The position numbers and the translations under genes are program-made. 64,000 nt of DNA from JBBKXP01 sp038323615. GTDB lineage: Bacteria; Pseudomonadota; Alphaproteobacteria; Rhodobacterales; Rhodobacteraceae. A model generated the notes under the pieces. It had not been told where the DNA came from and ran no database searches. It was given only the letters and a program-made list of their open reading frames with translations. Below are positions 24,793 to 34,926 of the stretch, in pieces. The stretch is from the NCBI GenBank assembly GCA_038323615.1, contig JBBQHC010000001.1:1-64000 (forward strand), read 5' to 3'. The first letter of the stretch is position 1. Each line of letters starts with the position of its first letter.

Positions 24793-26981
24793 CTGATTTC
24801 ACCATGAAAACCGACGCCGATGGTGTGGCCACGATCACGTGGGACACCGTTGGAAAATCCATGAACGTGATGAACCAGCAGGGGTTCGCCGACCTCGAAG
24901 CGCTGGTCGATCAGGCGCTGGATGACAAATCTGTCAAAGGCATCATCATCACTTCGGGCAAGGACGGGTCATTCGCTGGCGGCATGGACCTCAACATCAT
25001 TTCCAAGATGAAGGAAAGTGCGGGCGACGACCCTGCCCGTGGCCTGATGGACGGGCTGATGCAGACCCATACCCTGCTGCGCAAGATCGAACGCGCCGGG
25101 ATGGACGCCAAGACCAACAAGGGCGGCAAGCCGATCGTCTGCGCCCTGCCCGGCACCGCGCTTGGCATCGGGTTCGAGATTCCGCTGGCCTGTCACCACA
25201 TCATCGCCGCCGACAACCCCAAGGCCAAGATCGGCCTGCCGGAAATCATGGTCGGCATCTTTCCGGGGATGGGCGGCACGACGCGCCTTGTACGCAAAAT
25301 GGGCGCGATGGCGGCCTCGCCGTTCCTGCTGGAAGGCAAACTTTCGGACCCGCAAAGCGCACTGCGCGCCGGGCTGATCGATGCGGTGGTGCCTGCCGAC
25401 GAACTGCTGGCCAAAGCCAAAGAATGGGTCTTGTCCGGTCCGATGATCGTCAAGCCCTGGGATGAAAAGGGCTATAAAATGCCCGGCGGCGCGCCCTATC
25501 ACCCCGCCGGTTTCATGACCTTTGTCGGGGCCTCTGCGATGGTCAACGGCAAGACCCAGGGCGCGTTTCCCGCCGCCAAGGCGCTGCTGTCGGCGGTCTA
25601 TGAGGGGGCAATGGTCCCCTTTGATACGGCCCTGAAGATCGAGGCGCGTTGGTTCACCAATGTGCTGATGAACCCCTCACCCTCGGCGATGATCCGCAGC
25701 CTTTTCATCAACAAGGAGGCGCTGGAAAAAGGCGCGAACCGCCCGGACGTGGCTGATCAAAAGGTCAAACAGATCGGCGTGATCGGCGCGGGCATGATGG
25801 GCGCGGGCATCGCCCTTGTCTCGGCTCTTGCCGGGATCAAGGTCGTGCTGATCGACGCCAGACAAGAGGCGGCCGACAAGGGCAAAGCCTATTCCGCCGA
25901 CTATATGGACAAGGGCATCGCCCGCAAAAAGGCGACACCTGAGAAAAAGGCGGCCATGCTCGACCTCATCACCGCGACGACCGATTATGCCGCGCTGAAA
26001 GACTGCGACCTGATCGTCGAAGCGGTGTTCGAAGATACCACCGTCAAGGCCGAGGTCACCCAGAAGGTGCAGGCCGTGACCGGCCCCGACTGCATCTTTG
26101 CCACCAACACATCGACCCTACCGATCACCGAACTGGCCAAGGCCAGCAACGATCCGGCGAAATTCATCGGCATCCATTTCTTCAGCCCGGTCGACAAGAT
26201 GCTGCTGGTGGAAATCATCAAGGGGGCCAAAACGGGCGATGTGGCCGTCGCCAAGGCGCTCGACTTCGTCCGCCAGATCAAGAAGACCCCGATCGTGGTT
26301 AACGATGCGCGCTTCTTTTACGCCAACCGCTGTATCATCCCCTACCTGAACGAAGGCATCCGGATGGTCAGTGAGGGCGTCGCTCCGGCACTGATCGAAC
26401 ATGCCGCGACGATGCTGGGCTTCCCCCTTGGACCGTTGCAACTGACCGATGAAACCAGCATCGACCTTGGGGTGAAAATCGCCCAGGCGACCAAGGCCGC
26501 GATGGGCGTGTCTTACGACGCCGCCGCCGACCCGCTGCTGTTCTGGATGGCGGACGAGGGGCGGCTGGGGCGCAAGGCCAATGCCGGGTTCTACGATTAT
26601 GATGACAAGGGCAAGCGGCAGGGGCTTTGGGCCGGGCTGGCAGAAAAATATCCCCATGCCAAAGACCAGCCTAGCCTGATCGACGTCCAGCATCGACTGA
26701 TGTTCAGCCAGGTCCTCGAAGCAGTCCGTGCCCTCGAGGACGGCGTGCTGGAAGACATCCGCGAAGGCGACGTCGGCGCGATCCTCGGTTGGGGTTTCGC
26801 GCCGTGGTCGGGCGGGCCGTTCAGCTGGCTGGATATCCTCGGGACGCCCTATGCGGCGGATCGCTGCGACAAACTGGCCGCCGCCTATGGCCCCCGCTTC
26901 GCCGCGCCGAAACTGCTGCGCGACATGGCCGATGAGGGGCAATCGTTCTACACGCGCTTTGCTGACCAAAAGGCCGCCTGA
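24789..26981 (+). CDS. bifunctional enoyl-CoA hydratase / 3-hydroxyacyl-CoA dehydrogenase (FadJ/FadB-type)
   Basis: 730 residues. Residues 1-190 are an enoyl-CoA hydratase (crotonase) domain with GSFAGGMDLNIISKMKES and the oxyanion-hole segment LPGTALGIGFEIPLACHH; GLPEIMVGIFPGMGGTTRL carries the catalytic Glu region. From about 330 an NAD-binding Rossmann fold (IGVIGAGMMGAGIALVSALA) and the 3-hydroxyacyl-CoA dehydrogenase domain with the catalytic His in GIHFFSPVDKMLLVEII. It hydrates enoyl-CoA and oxidises the alcohol in one chain. It ends the operon and is followed by a terminator-like hairpin at 26992-27017. Confidence 0.96.
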   Translation: MTDFTMKTDADGVATITWDTVGKSMNVMNQQGFADLEALVDQALDDKSVKGIIITSGKDGSFAGGMDLNIISKMKESAGDDPARGLMDGLMQTHTLLRKIERAGMDAKTNKGGKPIVCALPGTALGIGFEIPLACHHIIAADNPKAKIGLPEIMVGIFPGMGGTTRLVRKMGAMAASPFLLEGKLSDPQSALRAGLIDAVVPADELLAKAKEWVLSGPMIVKPWDEKGYKMPGGAPYHPAGFMTFVGASAMVNGKTQGAFPAAKALLSAVYEGAMVPFDTALKIEARWFTNVLMNPSPSAMIRSLFINKEALEKGANRPDVADQKVKQIGVIGAGMMGAGIALVSALAGIKVVLIDARQEAADKGKAYSADYMDKGIARKKATPEKKAAMLDLITATTDYAALKDCDLIVEAVFEDTTVKAEVTQKVQAVTGPDCIFATNTSTLPITELAKASNDPAKFIGIHFFSPVDKMLLVEIIKGAKTGDVAVAKALDFVRQIKKTPIVVNDARFFYANRCIIPYLNEGIRMVSEGVAPALIEHAATMLGFPLGPLQLTDETSIDLGVKIAQATKAAMGVSYDAAADPLLFWMADEGRLGRKANAGFYDYDDKGKRQGLWAGLAEKYPHAKDQPSLIDVQHRLMFSQVLEAVRALEDGVLEDIREGDVGAILGWGFAPWSGGPFSWLDILGTPYAADRCDKLAAAYGPRFAAPKLLRDMADEGQSFYTRFADQKAA

Positions 26982-26991
26982 CAAAAAATCT

Positions 26992-27017
26992 GGGCGCGAC
27001 CATTCCCGGTTGCGCCC
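26992..27017 (+). terminator. terminator hairpin after fadJ-type gene
   Basis: Stem GGGCGCGACC/GGTTGCGCCC (one G-T pair) with a 6-base loop, 11 bases after the stop codon. It is followed by TTGCC rather than a long T-run; copy 3 of the intergenic repeat starts 6 bases further on. Confidence 0.6.
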
Positions 27018-27023
27018 TTGCCA

Positions 27024-27056
27024 TTTCACTTTGCACCAACAACTCCGGGGGAGTCC
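27024..27056 (+). repeat. intergenic repeat family, copy 3
   Basis: TTTCACTTTGCACCAACAAC followed by TCCGGGGGAGTCC. The ACTCC/GGAGT arms can pair, giving a short hairpin. A further GC hairpin (GGGGGCAGCGCCCCC) follows before the convergent sulfotransferase gene ends at 27080. Confidence 0.8.
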
Positions 27057-27079
27057 CGCAGGGACGGGGGCAGCGCCCC

Positions 27080-27736
27080 CTACCCCTCTCCGTCGAACCG
27101 ATACCCGAACCTTGCGATGTCATCCGCGCAAATCAGCCCGACCTGCGCTGCGGTCGCATCCGAATAATACCCCCGCCAGTCCCGCGCCCGTTGCGACGCG
27201 TTGGCCAACGGCATTGCAATTTCAAACTCCAAGTGCGCCACCACCGGGGCCAGATCATCCGCCAGATGCTCGAGCCGGACATAGGCTTTGGCCTGTTCGA
27301 CCCCGCCCGCGTCGGTCATGTAGCTGGCCGCCGTATGGCGCGTGAAACTTTGCGCCGTCGCGGGGTCCATGACAAATCCGTTAAAATCCAGATCTTTGGC
27401 CAGCGTCACCGCTGGATGATCGAAACCCTGTTCGCGCAACCAGTGGTAATAGCTGACCATCCGGTCCCAGGGGTTGCGCACCAAGGTAAATGTGAACATC
27501 CCGGCCATTTCGTCGCGCCCGACAACGCCGTCGATATCGGCCAGTGTGGAATGCTTCCAAAGCCGCCCCGCCGCCTTCAAACCCTTCAATCGCCCGCGCC
27601 GCCGCACCGCCTTGGGTGTGTCACCAATCAGGATATCGTCCGCCGCCGCCCGCGCCTCAAGCGCCAGCGCCATCGCGGTTCCCCCGGTCTTGGGGACATG
27701 GACGAAAATATAATTGCGGGCGCGCGATATTATCAT
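27080..27736 (-). CDS. sulfotransferase family 2 protein
   Basis: 218-residue PAPS-dependent sulfotransferase. The phosphosulfate loop is NYIFVHVPKTGGTAMALALE (residues 8-27), and the second PAPS site is FTLVRNPWDRMVSYYHWLRE. A catalytic His lies among HSTLADIDG and neighbours. Relatives sulfate carbohydrates or lipids; the acceptor is not predictable. The ATG at 27736 was chosen because its first bases overlap the stop of the exporter gene upstream (ATGA) and because the P-loop follows closely. It shares a transcript with the DMT exporter, which hints at a joint role in making and moving a metabolite, but this is only context. Confidence 0.88.
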   Translation of the reverse strand: MIISRARNYIFVHVPKTGGTAMALALEARAAADDILIGDTPKAVRRRGRLKGLKAAGRLWKHSTLADIDGVVGRDEMAGMFTFTLVRNPWDRMVSYYHWLREQGFDHPAVTLAKDLDFNGFVMDPATAQSFTRHTAASYMTDAGGVEQAKAYVRLEHLADDLAPVVAHLEFEIAMPLANASQRARDWRGYYSDATAAQVGLICADDIARFGYRFDGEG

Positions 27737-28674
27737 TCGGGCAAGGTCACCGCTCGCACCGTCTGTGGCGCACCGGATCGCAGCGCGATGATGACCCCGG
27801 CCCCGGCGATCATCGCCAGCCCCAGCAGGCCCAGCGCATCCGGCACCTCGCGCCACAAGATCGCCGCCCAGATTGTCGCGAACAGCAGCAGGGTATTTTC
27901 AAACACCGCGACAAAGGTGGCATCGGCCAGCTGATAGGCCCGGATCGACAGCCCGACCCCGATCAGCGACCCGACGCCCTGCACAAGGATCATCAGGCCG
28001 TAAACACCCACCGGCGTGACCCAGCCGCGCAGGATGAACCCATCGGCCCCGTTCGGCACCGGCTGCGGAAACAACCCCAACACCCCGACGCCCAAAGCCC
28101 CGAACACCATCATCATGCCGAAAAAACCGCCCAGCAGCGTCAGCGTCCCCTCGCCGCCGCACCAGCGCCGGGTTGCGATATTGCCCAAGGCATAGACCGC
28201 CCCGGCCAGCACGGGCACAAGGCTCAGCAGGCTGAAAGCCCCGGCATCCGGGCGCAGCACCAATACGATTCCCGCGAACCCCAGTAGCACTGCGAATATC
28301 CGGCGCGGCCCGACCCGTTGACCAAAGAACGCGACCGAAAACAGGACCACCCACAGCGGCGCGGTGAACAGGCCCGCCACCACCTGCGCAATCGGCATCA
28401 GGCCCAGACAGCCGAAATAAATCACCATCGCCGCCCCGTTCAGGGCCGACCGCCCCAGCACGTTCAGCGGCCGTTTGGGGCGCAACGAGACGCCTATGAT
28501 CCGCGCCACGACGACCAACAACGCCAAAGCTACGACCGCGCGCAAAAAGTGGAACTGCCACAGCCCGCCGGTTTGCGCTGCCAGCCGCATGAAATTGTCA
28601 ATCAGCCCGAACAGGCCCATCGCGCCCAACACAGCCACGACGGCGACGCCGGGCCGGTTGACGTCGGCCGACAT
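27733..28674 (-). CDS. DMT-superfamily (EamA) transporter
   Basis: 313-residue inner-membrane protein with about ten helices arranged as two EamA repeats (first repeat to about residue 140, second from VLRPDAGAFSLLSLVPVLAG). The conserved proline-bearing helix MPIAQVVAGLFTAPLWVVLF near residue 100 is typical. It probably exports amino acids, nucleobases or other small metabolites. The ATG at 28674 follows a GTG at 28677 and both could be used; the ribosome-binding site is poor. Upstream gene of the sulfotransferase with a four-base overlap. Divergent from the acyl-CoA synthetase gene. Confidence 0.9.
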   Translation of the reverse strand: MSADVNRPGVAVVAVLGAMGLFGLIDNFMRLAAQTGGLWQFHFLRAVVALALLVVVARIIGVSLRPKRPLNVLGRSALNGAAMVIYFGCLGLMPIAQVVAGLFTAPLWVVLFSVAFFGQRVGPRRIFAVLLGFAGIVLVLRPDAGAFSLLSLVPVLAGAVYALGNIATRRWCGGEGTLTLLGGFFGMMMVFGALGVGVLGLFPQPVPNGADGFILRGWVTPVGVYGLMILVQGVGSLIGVGLSIRAYQLADATFVAVFENTLLLFATIWAAILWREVPDALGLLGLAMIAGAGVIIALRSGAPQTVRAVTLPE

Positions 28675-28810
28675 CACGCCTGCGCCCGCATCGCAAATGC
28701 TGCCAGCCCCGGCCGGTCAATCGTTGGTTGCATGGGCATTGTCCTTTCGGCCCCGATAGGCTGATATGCAGAGGCGCGGCCACGCTAGGCGGCGATGGGG
28801 GAGAATGGCA

Positions 28811-30436
28811 ATGGGCTGGATGGCTGACGAAACCGGGTTGGACAAATGTACCGCCAACTATGTGCCGCTGACGCCACTGTCGCACCTTGCCCGCGCTGCC
28901 CACGTTTTCGCGCGGGTCGAGGCGATCGTGTATGGCCCGACCCGGCGCACCTATGCCGAGTATCACGCCAGGGTGTCGCAACTGGCCAACGCGCTGACCC
29001 GTGCGGGCATCGCCCCTGGCGATGTCGTGGCCACGATCCTGCCCAATATCCCCGCCCACGCCGAGGCCTCGTTCGCGATTCCGGCCTGTGGGGCAGTGCT
29101 GAACACGATCAACACCCGGCTGGATACCGATACGGTCGCCTATATCTTTGACCACGGGCAGGCCAAGGCCGTGATCTGCGACAGCCAGTTCCTGCCACTG
29201 GCCGAGGCGGCAATGGCGGCGATGACCGGGCCGAAGCCTCTGCTGATCGAAGCCCCCGATCCCCATGCCGGCCACGCCGCCAGCGGTCGGCATGTGACAT
29301 TTGAGGATTTCCTGCAAACCGGCGACGTCACGGTGCCGTGGATCATGCCGAGCGACGAATGGGAGAGCCTTGCGCTCAACTACACCTCCGGCACCACTGG
29401 GCGACCCAAGGGCGTCGTCTATCACCACCGCGGTGCCTATCTGATGACGATGGGCACGCCGGTCAGTTGGCAGATGACCCTGCGGCCCCGCTATCTGACC
29501 ATCGTGCCGCTGTTTCACTGCAACGGCTGGAACCACACATGGATGCTGCCGCTACTCGGCGGCACGATGATCTGCTGCCGCGACGTGACGGCGCGGGCGA
29601 TCTATGACGCGATTGCCGACGAAGGCGTGACGCATTTTGGCGGCGCGCCCATCGTGCTGAACATGATCGTCAACGCCAAAGACGCCGACCGCCGTCCGTT
29701 CGATCACATCGTGCAGGTGTTTACCGCCGGGGCCCCGCCCGCCGCCGTAACGCTGGCTGCGGTGGAAAAGCTGGGGTTCAACGTTACTCAGGTTTACGGG
29801 CTGACCGAAACCTACGGCCATGTCACCGAGTGCCTATGGGATGCTGCGTGGGATGCCCTGCCTGCCGACGAACAGACCGCCATCGCCGCCCGTCAGGGGG
29901 TTGGGATGCCCACGATGGAGCGGGTCACAGTGCTGGACGACAAGATGGTCCAGGTGCCGCTGGACGGCGCAACGCAGGGCGAAATCGTGATGCGCGGCAA
30001 TTGTGCGATGAAGGGCTATTATCGCAACCCCACCGCCACCGCCAAAGCCTTTGCCGGCGGCTGGTTCCACTCCGAGGATCTGGCGGTGCAGCACCCCGAC
30101 GGGTACATGCAGATTGTCGACCGGGCCAAGGACATCATCATTTCAGGCGGCGAAAACATCAGCTCGGTCGAGGTCGAAGGAGCGCTGATGCACCACCCCG
30201 CTGTCAGCCTGTGCGCCGTGGTGGCCAAGCCCGACGATAAATGGGGCGAGGTGCCTTGCGCCTTTGTTGAGCTGAAAGACGGCGCGACCGTAGAGGCCGC
30301 CGATCTGATCGCATTTGTGCGCACCCGTCTGGCCGGGTTCAAAACGCCCAAGCAGGTGGTGTTTCAGGAGCTTCCCAAGACTTCGACCGGGAAGATCCAG
30401 AAATTCGAACTGCGTGCCTTGGCCAAAACCCTCTGA
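28811..30436 (+). CDS. acyl-CoA synthetase (AMP-forming ligase)
   Basis: 541-residue ANL-superfamily ligase that activates a carboxylic acid to its CoA thioester through an acyl-adenylate. The P-loop is LNYTSGTTGRPKGVVYHH (near residue 190), the adenine segment is VYGLTETYGH, the hinge Asp region is YMQIVDRAKDIIISGGENIS, and the C-terminal catalytic Lys is in TSTGKIQKFEL. Its overall form is that of medium-chain or methylthiopropionate-CoA ligases (FadD/DmdB-like); which acid it prefers cannot be read. The ATG at 28811 was chosen because GGGGGAGA lies six bases upstream. It abuts the RND pump gene: their stop codons are adjacent. Confidence 0.92.
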   Translation: MGWMADETGLDKCTANYVPLTPLSHLARAAHVFARVEAIVYGPTRRTYAEYHARVSQLANALTRAGIAPGDVVATILPNIPAHAEASFAIPACGAVLNTINTRLDTDTVAYIFDHGQAKAVICDSQFLPLAEAAMAAMTGPKPLLIEAPDPHAGHAASGRHVTFEDFLQTGDVTVPWIMPSDEWESLALNYTSGTTGRPKGVVYHHRGAYLMTMGTPVSWQMTLRPRYLTIVPLFHCNGWNHTWMLPLLGGTMICCRDVTARAIYDAIADEGVTHFGGAPIVLNMIVNAKDADRRPFDHIVQVFTAGAPPAAVTLAAVEKLGFNVTQVYGLTETYGHVTECLWDAAWDALPADEQTAIAARQGVGMPTMERVTVLDDKMVQVPLDGATQGEIVMRGNCAMKGYYRNPTATAKAFAGGWFHSEDLAVQHPDGYMQIVDRAKDIIISGGENISSVEVEGALMHHPAVSLCAVVAKPDDKWGEVPCAFVELKDGATVEAADLIAFVRTRLAGFKTPKQVVFQELPKTSTGKIQKFELRALAKTL

Positions 30437-33400
30437 CTATTCCGCCGCCTGCGCCGGTTTCATCAACGGGATCACCGGCTCGTCCTCGCGTTTGGCGCTG
30501 CGGCGTCCGGCCTTGAGGCTGTCGACCTCGCCACGCAATTCGGCGATGGCGGCATCCATTTCAAAGGCGTCCGGCTCGACCGGCTCGATCTCTTTCTTGC
30601 CGACAAAGCGGCTGAAAATCCACGCCAGAACTTTGCTGAAATCATCCATGATCAGAAAGAACGACGGAACAACGACCAGCGATAACACGGTCGATACGAT
30701 GATCCCGCCGATCACAGCCGTCGCCATCGGGGCACGGAATGTACCGCCCTCGCCCACGCCCAGCGCCGAGGGGAGCATCCCCGCCGACATCGCGATTGAC
30801 GTCATGACGATGGGCCGCGCCCGTTTGTGCCCTGCCTCGACCAGCGCCTCGATCCGGTTCATCCCGGCGATCCGCATCTCGATGGCAAAATCGACCAGCA
30901 GGATGGCGTTTTTGGTGACGATCCCCATCAGCATCAGGATACCGATCAGCACCGGCATCGAAATCGCCGAATTAGTCAGGATCAGCGCCGCCGCCACCCC
31001 GCCAATGGCAAGCGGCAGCGAGAACAGGATAGTGAACGGCTGGATCACCGATTTGAACAAGAGGATCAGAACGGTCAGCACCAGCAACAGGCCCATCAAC
31101 ATGGCGTTGCCGAAACTGGCCACCAGTTCGCCCTGCACCTCGGCATCGCCCGAGGTCGCGACGCTGACGCCTGCGGGCAGATCGACGCCGGCGATGATTT
31201 CGTTGAACCGGGCGGTGGCGGTGCCAAGTGCGACACCTTCGGGCAGGTTGGCGCCGATGGTGGCGATGCGCTGGCGGTTCAGACGGTTGACCACGCTGGG
31301 GCCTTCGCCAACCCGAATGTCGGCGACGGCGCTGAGCGGCACGACGGCACCGCTGCCGGTGACAATTTTCAGCGCCGCAATCCGCGCCACGTCATCGCGC
31401 ACCGCCGGGTCAAGCTGGACCCGAACCGGGATCTGGCGATCACCAATCGACACCTTGGCCAGCGCCGCGTCATAGTCGCCAATCGTGGCGACCCGCATCG
31501 TTTCGGCGATCTGGCGGGTGGTCACGGACAGCCGCGCCGCCTCTTCCAGACGCGGGATCACCTGAATTTCTGGCCGGGGCAGTGCGCCTTCGGTGGCGAC
31601 ATTGGCCAACAGGGGGTCGCCACTCAGCGCGGATTCAAGCAGGGCGACGGCGCGGTTCAACGCGCCCTCGTCCGCCGACAGGATCGAATAGGTAATGTCG
31701 CGCTGGCCACGGTCGTTCAGCTTGAACGCGCGCACGTCAGGGACCGACGCAATCGCGGCGAAAATCTGCGATTCGATGGCGCTTTGCGGGATTTCGCGGC
31801 CGTCCGACGGGATCACTGGCATATAGGGGCCGATCAGCGGAATCCGCTGCGCCAACTCCGACAGTTTCAGCTCAAGCGAGGCATCCAGTTTATCCAACAG
31901 AACCGTGACCGTCGCGCGGCGAATATCGCGGGTGCCGGTGGGCGAACTGCCACCCAGCACGAACACATCCTTGACGCCGTCGATATCGAGAATTTCCGCC
32001 CGGATCGCGCGGGTAGTGGTGTCGGTCGACGCAAGGGTCGACCCCGGCGGCAATTCAACCGAAATTGACACCCGGCTGACATCTTCGGGCGGAATGAAAC
32101 TGCCGGGGATTTGCAGCATGAAATACAGCGACATCGCCAACATGCCGATAGCCGCGAGCAGGGTCAGATACCGCGCCCGCATCGTGGTGCGGACGATCCA
32201 CAGGTAGCCGCGCATGACGGACCCGTCGCCGCCTTCGTGGTCTTTGGCATCCTTGGGGCGCATCAGATAGGCGGCCATCAGTGGCGTGATGAGGCGGGCG
32301 ACAAGTAGCGAAAACAGGACGGCGATCGCCACGGTCATCCCGAATTGGCGGAAATACTGACCGGGAATTCCCGGCATGAACGACACCGGCACGAACACGG
32401 CGACAATCGTCGAGGTCGTGGCGATAACGGCCAGACCGATCTCGTCGGCGGCCTCGATCGCGGCGCGATAGGGGGTTTTGCCCATCTTGATGTGGCGCGA
32501 AATATTCTCGACCTCGACGATGGCGTCGTCGACCAGAATGCCGGTGGCAAGGGTCATCGCCAAAAGGCTGACAAGATTCAGCGAAAAGCCCAGCATATCC
32601 ATCACCCAGAACGTCGGGATCATTGACATCGGCAGGGCGACGCCGGCGATCAGGGTCGCCCGCCAGTTGCGCAGGAACAACAGCACGACAAGGACGGCAA
32701 GGATCGCCCCTTCGATCAAGGTGGCCATCGCGGATTCGTAGTTGCCGAGGGTGTAATAGACCGTATCGTCGACCGGCGTGATCTGCACGTCCGGGTGGGC
32801 GGCGCGGATTTTGGTCAGCGTCGCGTTCACCGTTTCAGCGACCGACACTTCGGAGGCGCCTTTGGCACGAAAGACAGCGAATGTGACGACCTGATTGCCG
32901 TTGAATTTGGAAAACGACCGTTGTTCTTCGTAGGTATCGACCACAGTGCCCAGATCGCCGACCCGCACAAACCGCCCGCCGGGCAGCGACAGCGTCACAT
33001 CGGCCAGCGTCGCTGCGGTGGCTGCGTCGCCCAAGACACGGATCGCCTGTTCGCCATTGCCCACCTCGGATCGGCCCGCACCCAGATCGGCGTTGGTGGC
33101 GCGAACCTGTTGGCTGACGGCGGCGGCGGTGATGCCGAAACTGTCCAGTTTGACCGGGTCCAGTTCGACCCGGATTTCACGGTCTGCACCGCCGTAACGG
33201 TCGATCCGGCCGATCCCGGCCTGCCCTTGCAAGGCCCGCTTGATCACATCATCGACGAACCACGACTGTTCCTCGATGGTCAGGTTCGGGGCGGCGACGG
33301 CAAAGGTCATGATCGCCTGACCCTCGACGTCGATCTTGGTCACGACGGGGGTATTGACGTCGGCGGGCAGATCGCCAATGGCCTGATCAACGGCGTCCTT

Positions 33401-33724
33401 GACGTCCTGCACGGCCTTGTCGGTCGGAACTTCCATGCGGAATTCGACGACCGAGGTAGAAACCCCGTCGGAGATTGTGGACTGGATATTCTTGACCCCG
33501 TTGATGCCTGCCACCGCATCCTCGACCACCCGGGTGACCTGCGTCTCAAGCTCTGCCGGGGCAGCGCCGGCCTGTGCCACCGTAATCGCAACCAGCGGCA
33601 CATCGATGTTGGGAAACCTTGTCACTGGCAGGTTGTTGAAGGCATTCCAGCCAACAACCATCAGCAGGAAAAACGCGAGGATCGGGGCGACGGGGTTACG
33701 GATGGACCAGGCAGAAAAGTTCAT
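30437..33724 (-). CDS. RND-family efflux transporter (HAE-type inner-membrane pump)
   Basis: 1095-residue proton-driven RND pump, longer than AcrB because of a C-terminal cytoplasmic tail rich in charged residues. The first helix lies in NPVAPILAFFLLMVVGWNAF; two large periplasmic loops alternate with twelve helices. TM4 carries the proton-relay Asp pair in LATGILVDDAIVEVENISRH, and TM10 the Lys and hydroxyl residues in MLMGIVTKNAILLVDFAIEM. It exports drugs, lipids or metabolites with the adaptor encoded just upstream; no outer-membrane TolC gene is adjacent. Third gene of the tetR-adaptor-pump operon. Confidence 0.95.
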   Translation of the reverse strand: MNFSAWSIRNPVAPILAFFLLMVVGWNAFNNLPVTRFPNIDVPLVAITVAQAGAAPAELETQVTRVVEDAVAGINGVKNIQSTISDGVSTSVVEFRMEVPTDKAVQDVKDAVDQAIGDLPADVNTPVVTKIDVEGQAIMTFAVAAPNLTIEEQSWFVDDVIKRALQGQAGIGRIDRYGGADREIRVELDPVKLDSFGITAAAVSQQVRATNADLGAGRSEVGNGEQAIRVLGDAATAATLADVTLSLPGGRFVRVGDLGTVVDTYEEQRSFSKFNGNQVVTFAVFRAKGASEVSVAETVNATLTKIRAAHPDVQITPVDDTVYYTLGNYESAMATLIEGAILAVLVVLLFLRNWRATLIAGVALPMSMIPTFWVMDMLGFSLNLVSLLAMTLATGILVDDAIVEVENISRHIKMGKTPYRAAIEAADEIGLAVIATTSTIVAVFVPVSFMPGIPGQYFRQFGMTVAIAVLFSLLVARLITPLMAAYLMRPKDAKDHEGGDGSVMRGYLWIVRTTMRARYLTLLAAIGMLAMSLYFMLQIPGSFIPPEDVSRVSISVELPPGSTLASTDTTTRAIRAEILDIDGVKDVFVLGGSSPTGTRDIRRATVTVLLDKLDASLELKLSELAQRIPLIGPYMPVIPSDGREIPQSAIESQIFAAIASVPDVRAFKLNDRGQRDITYSILSADEGALNRAVALLESALSGDPLLANVATEGALPRPEIQVIPRLEEAARLSVTTRQIAETMRVATIGDYDAALAKVSIGDRQIPVRVQLDPAVRDDVARIAALKIVTGSGAVVPLSAVADIRVGEGPSVVNRLNRQRIATIGANLPEGVALGTATARFNEIIAGVDLPAGVSVATSGDAEVQGELVASFGNAMLMGLLLVLTVLILLFKSVIQPFTILFSLPLAIGGVAAALILTNSAISMPVLIGILMLMGIVTKNAILLVDFAIEMRIAGMNRIEALVEAGHKRARPIVMTSIAMSAGMLPSALGVGEGGTFRAPMATAVIGGIIVSTVLSLVVVPSFFLIMDDFSKVLAWIFSRFVGKKEIEPVEPDAFEMDAAIAELRGEVDSLKAGRRSAKREDEPVIPLMKPAQAAE

Positions 33725-33736
33725 GATGTCAGACCC

Positions 33737-34915
33737 CTAGTTCGACATATCGGCAGCGGTTTCGGCAACCGGATTGATCTGCTCGCCCTCGCGCACAAAG
33801 GCACCGGCACGTGCCACGATCTTGTCGCCCGCGGACAGACCGGTCAGGATCTCGATATTGCCACGGTCACGGATGCCCGTGGTCACGGCTACGCGGCTCA
33901 GCAGACCGTCGGCATCGACGCGCAACACCGATGCGCCCGAGGCCGTCAGTTGGACCGCGGCGACCGGCACCGTCAGGGCATCGCGGGCGGCAGCCAAAAT
34001 CTCGGCCTCGGCAAACATGCCCGAGCGCACAAGGCCGGGATTGTCCAGCGTAATGCGGACCCGGCCCAGCCGGGTGACGGTATCGACGGTCGGTTCAACC
34101 AGCCGCACCTCGCCGGTCAGCGGATCGTCGCGGCCGACGACGCGCAGGCTGACCTTTTGACCGACGGCCAGACGCAGCACATCGCGTTCGGCGACATCGG
34201 CGCGCAGTTCCAGCAATCCGTCGCGGATAATCACGAACATCGACAGGCCACCCGCCGTGGCGATGGCCCCGACAGACGCATTCCGGGTGATGATCTCACC
34301 GGCAACTGGGGCCTTGACCGAGGTGCGCGCCAGCGACAGTTCAACATCGGCGGTCTGCGCCACGGTCAGCGCAATCTGCGCCTGCGCCGCCTGCACACCC
34401 TGTTCGGCGGCGGTGACACGGGCCAGTGCCGATGTGGCCGCCGATGTCGCTTGATCAAGGGCGGCCTGACTGACGGCACCGTTATCGCGCAAGGATTTGG
34501 CCCGGTCTCGCACGCGCACGGCCTCGTCGGCAGAGGCGCGGGCTTCGACCAGTTGGGCCTGGCCTTGGGCAAGGGCGGCATTGGCCGACGCCGCAGATGC
34601 CTCAAGCTGGGTCTGCTGCAGCAGCAGCGACGTTTTGGACAGTTGCGCCAGCACCTGACCCTTTTCGACCCGGTCGCCCATATCGGCCAGCAGCGCGTCG
34701 ATCGCCTGCCCTTCGATCTGCGGTTGCACCACGATTTCCTCGACCGGGCCGATCAGGCCCGAGGCGAAGATCCGGTCGGTAATCGGAGCGGATGAAACCG
34801 GGGCTACCGAAATTGCCGGCAGGACGACGGGTGCAGGGGCAACCGGCGCGGCCTCTTGTGCCACTGCAGGTGCTGCCAGCGCGGCGACGATGACAAGGCT
34901 GAGGATGGTTTTCAT
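33737..34915 (-). CDS. RND efflux periplasmic adaptor (membrane fusion protein)
   Basis: 392-residue membrane fusion protein. A Sec signal peptide (TILSLVIVAALAAPAVAQ) is followed by a Pro/Ala linker, a biotinyl-lipoyl half (PQIEGQAIDALLADMGDRVE), a long alpha-hairpin from about residue 85 to 155, the second half-motif (VKAPVAGEIITRNASVGAIA), then beta-barrel and membrane-proximal domains. The ATG at 34915 starts a clean signal peptide; an in-frame GTG at 34930 overlaps the tetR stop (GTGA) and would couple translation, adding five residues. It bridges the pump at 30437-33724 to an outer-membrane channel. Confidence 0.93.
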   Translation of the reverse strand: MKTILSLVIVAALAAPAVAQEAAPVAPAPVVLPAISVAPVSSAPITDRIFASGLIGPVEEIVVQPQIEGQAIDALLADMGDRVEKGQVLAQLSKTSLLLQQTQLEASAASANAALAQGQAQLVEARASADEAVRVRDRAKSLRDNGAVSQAALDQATSAATSALARVTAAEQGVQAAQAQIALTVAQTADVELSLARTSVKAPVAGEIITRNASVGAIATAGGLSMFVIIRDGLLELRADVAERDVLRLAVGQKVSLRVVGRDDPLTGEVRLVEPTVDTVTRLGRVRITLDNPGLVRSGMFAEAEILAAARDALTVPVAAVQLTASGASVLRVDADGLLSRVAVTTGIRDRGNIEILTGLSAGDKIVARAGAFVREGEQINPVAETAADMSN

Positions 34916-34926
34916 CAGGGTATCTT

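Noticed and set aside
32795..34795. Open frame of 666 codons on the plus strand
   Set aside because: Antisense to the RND pump and adaptor genes; no domain and no ribosome-binding site.
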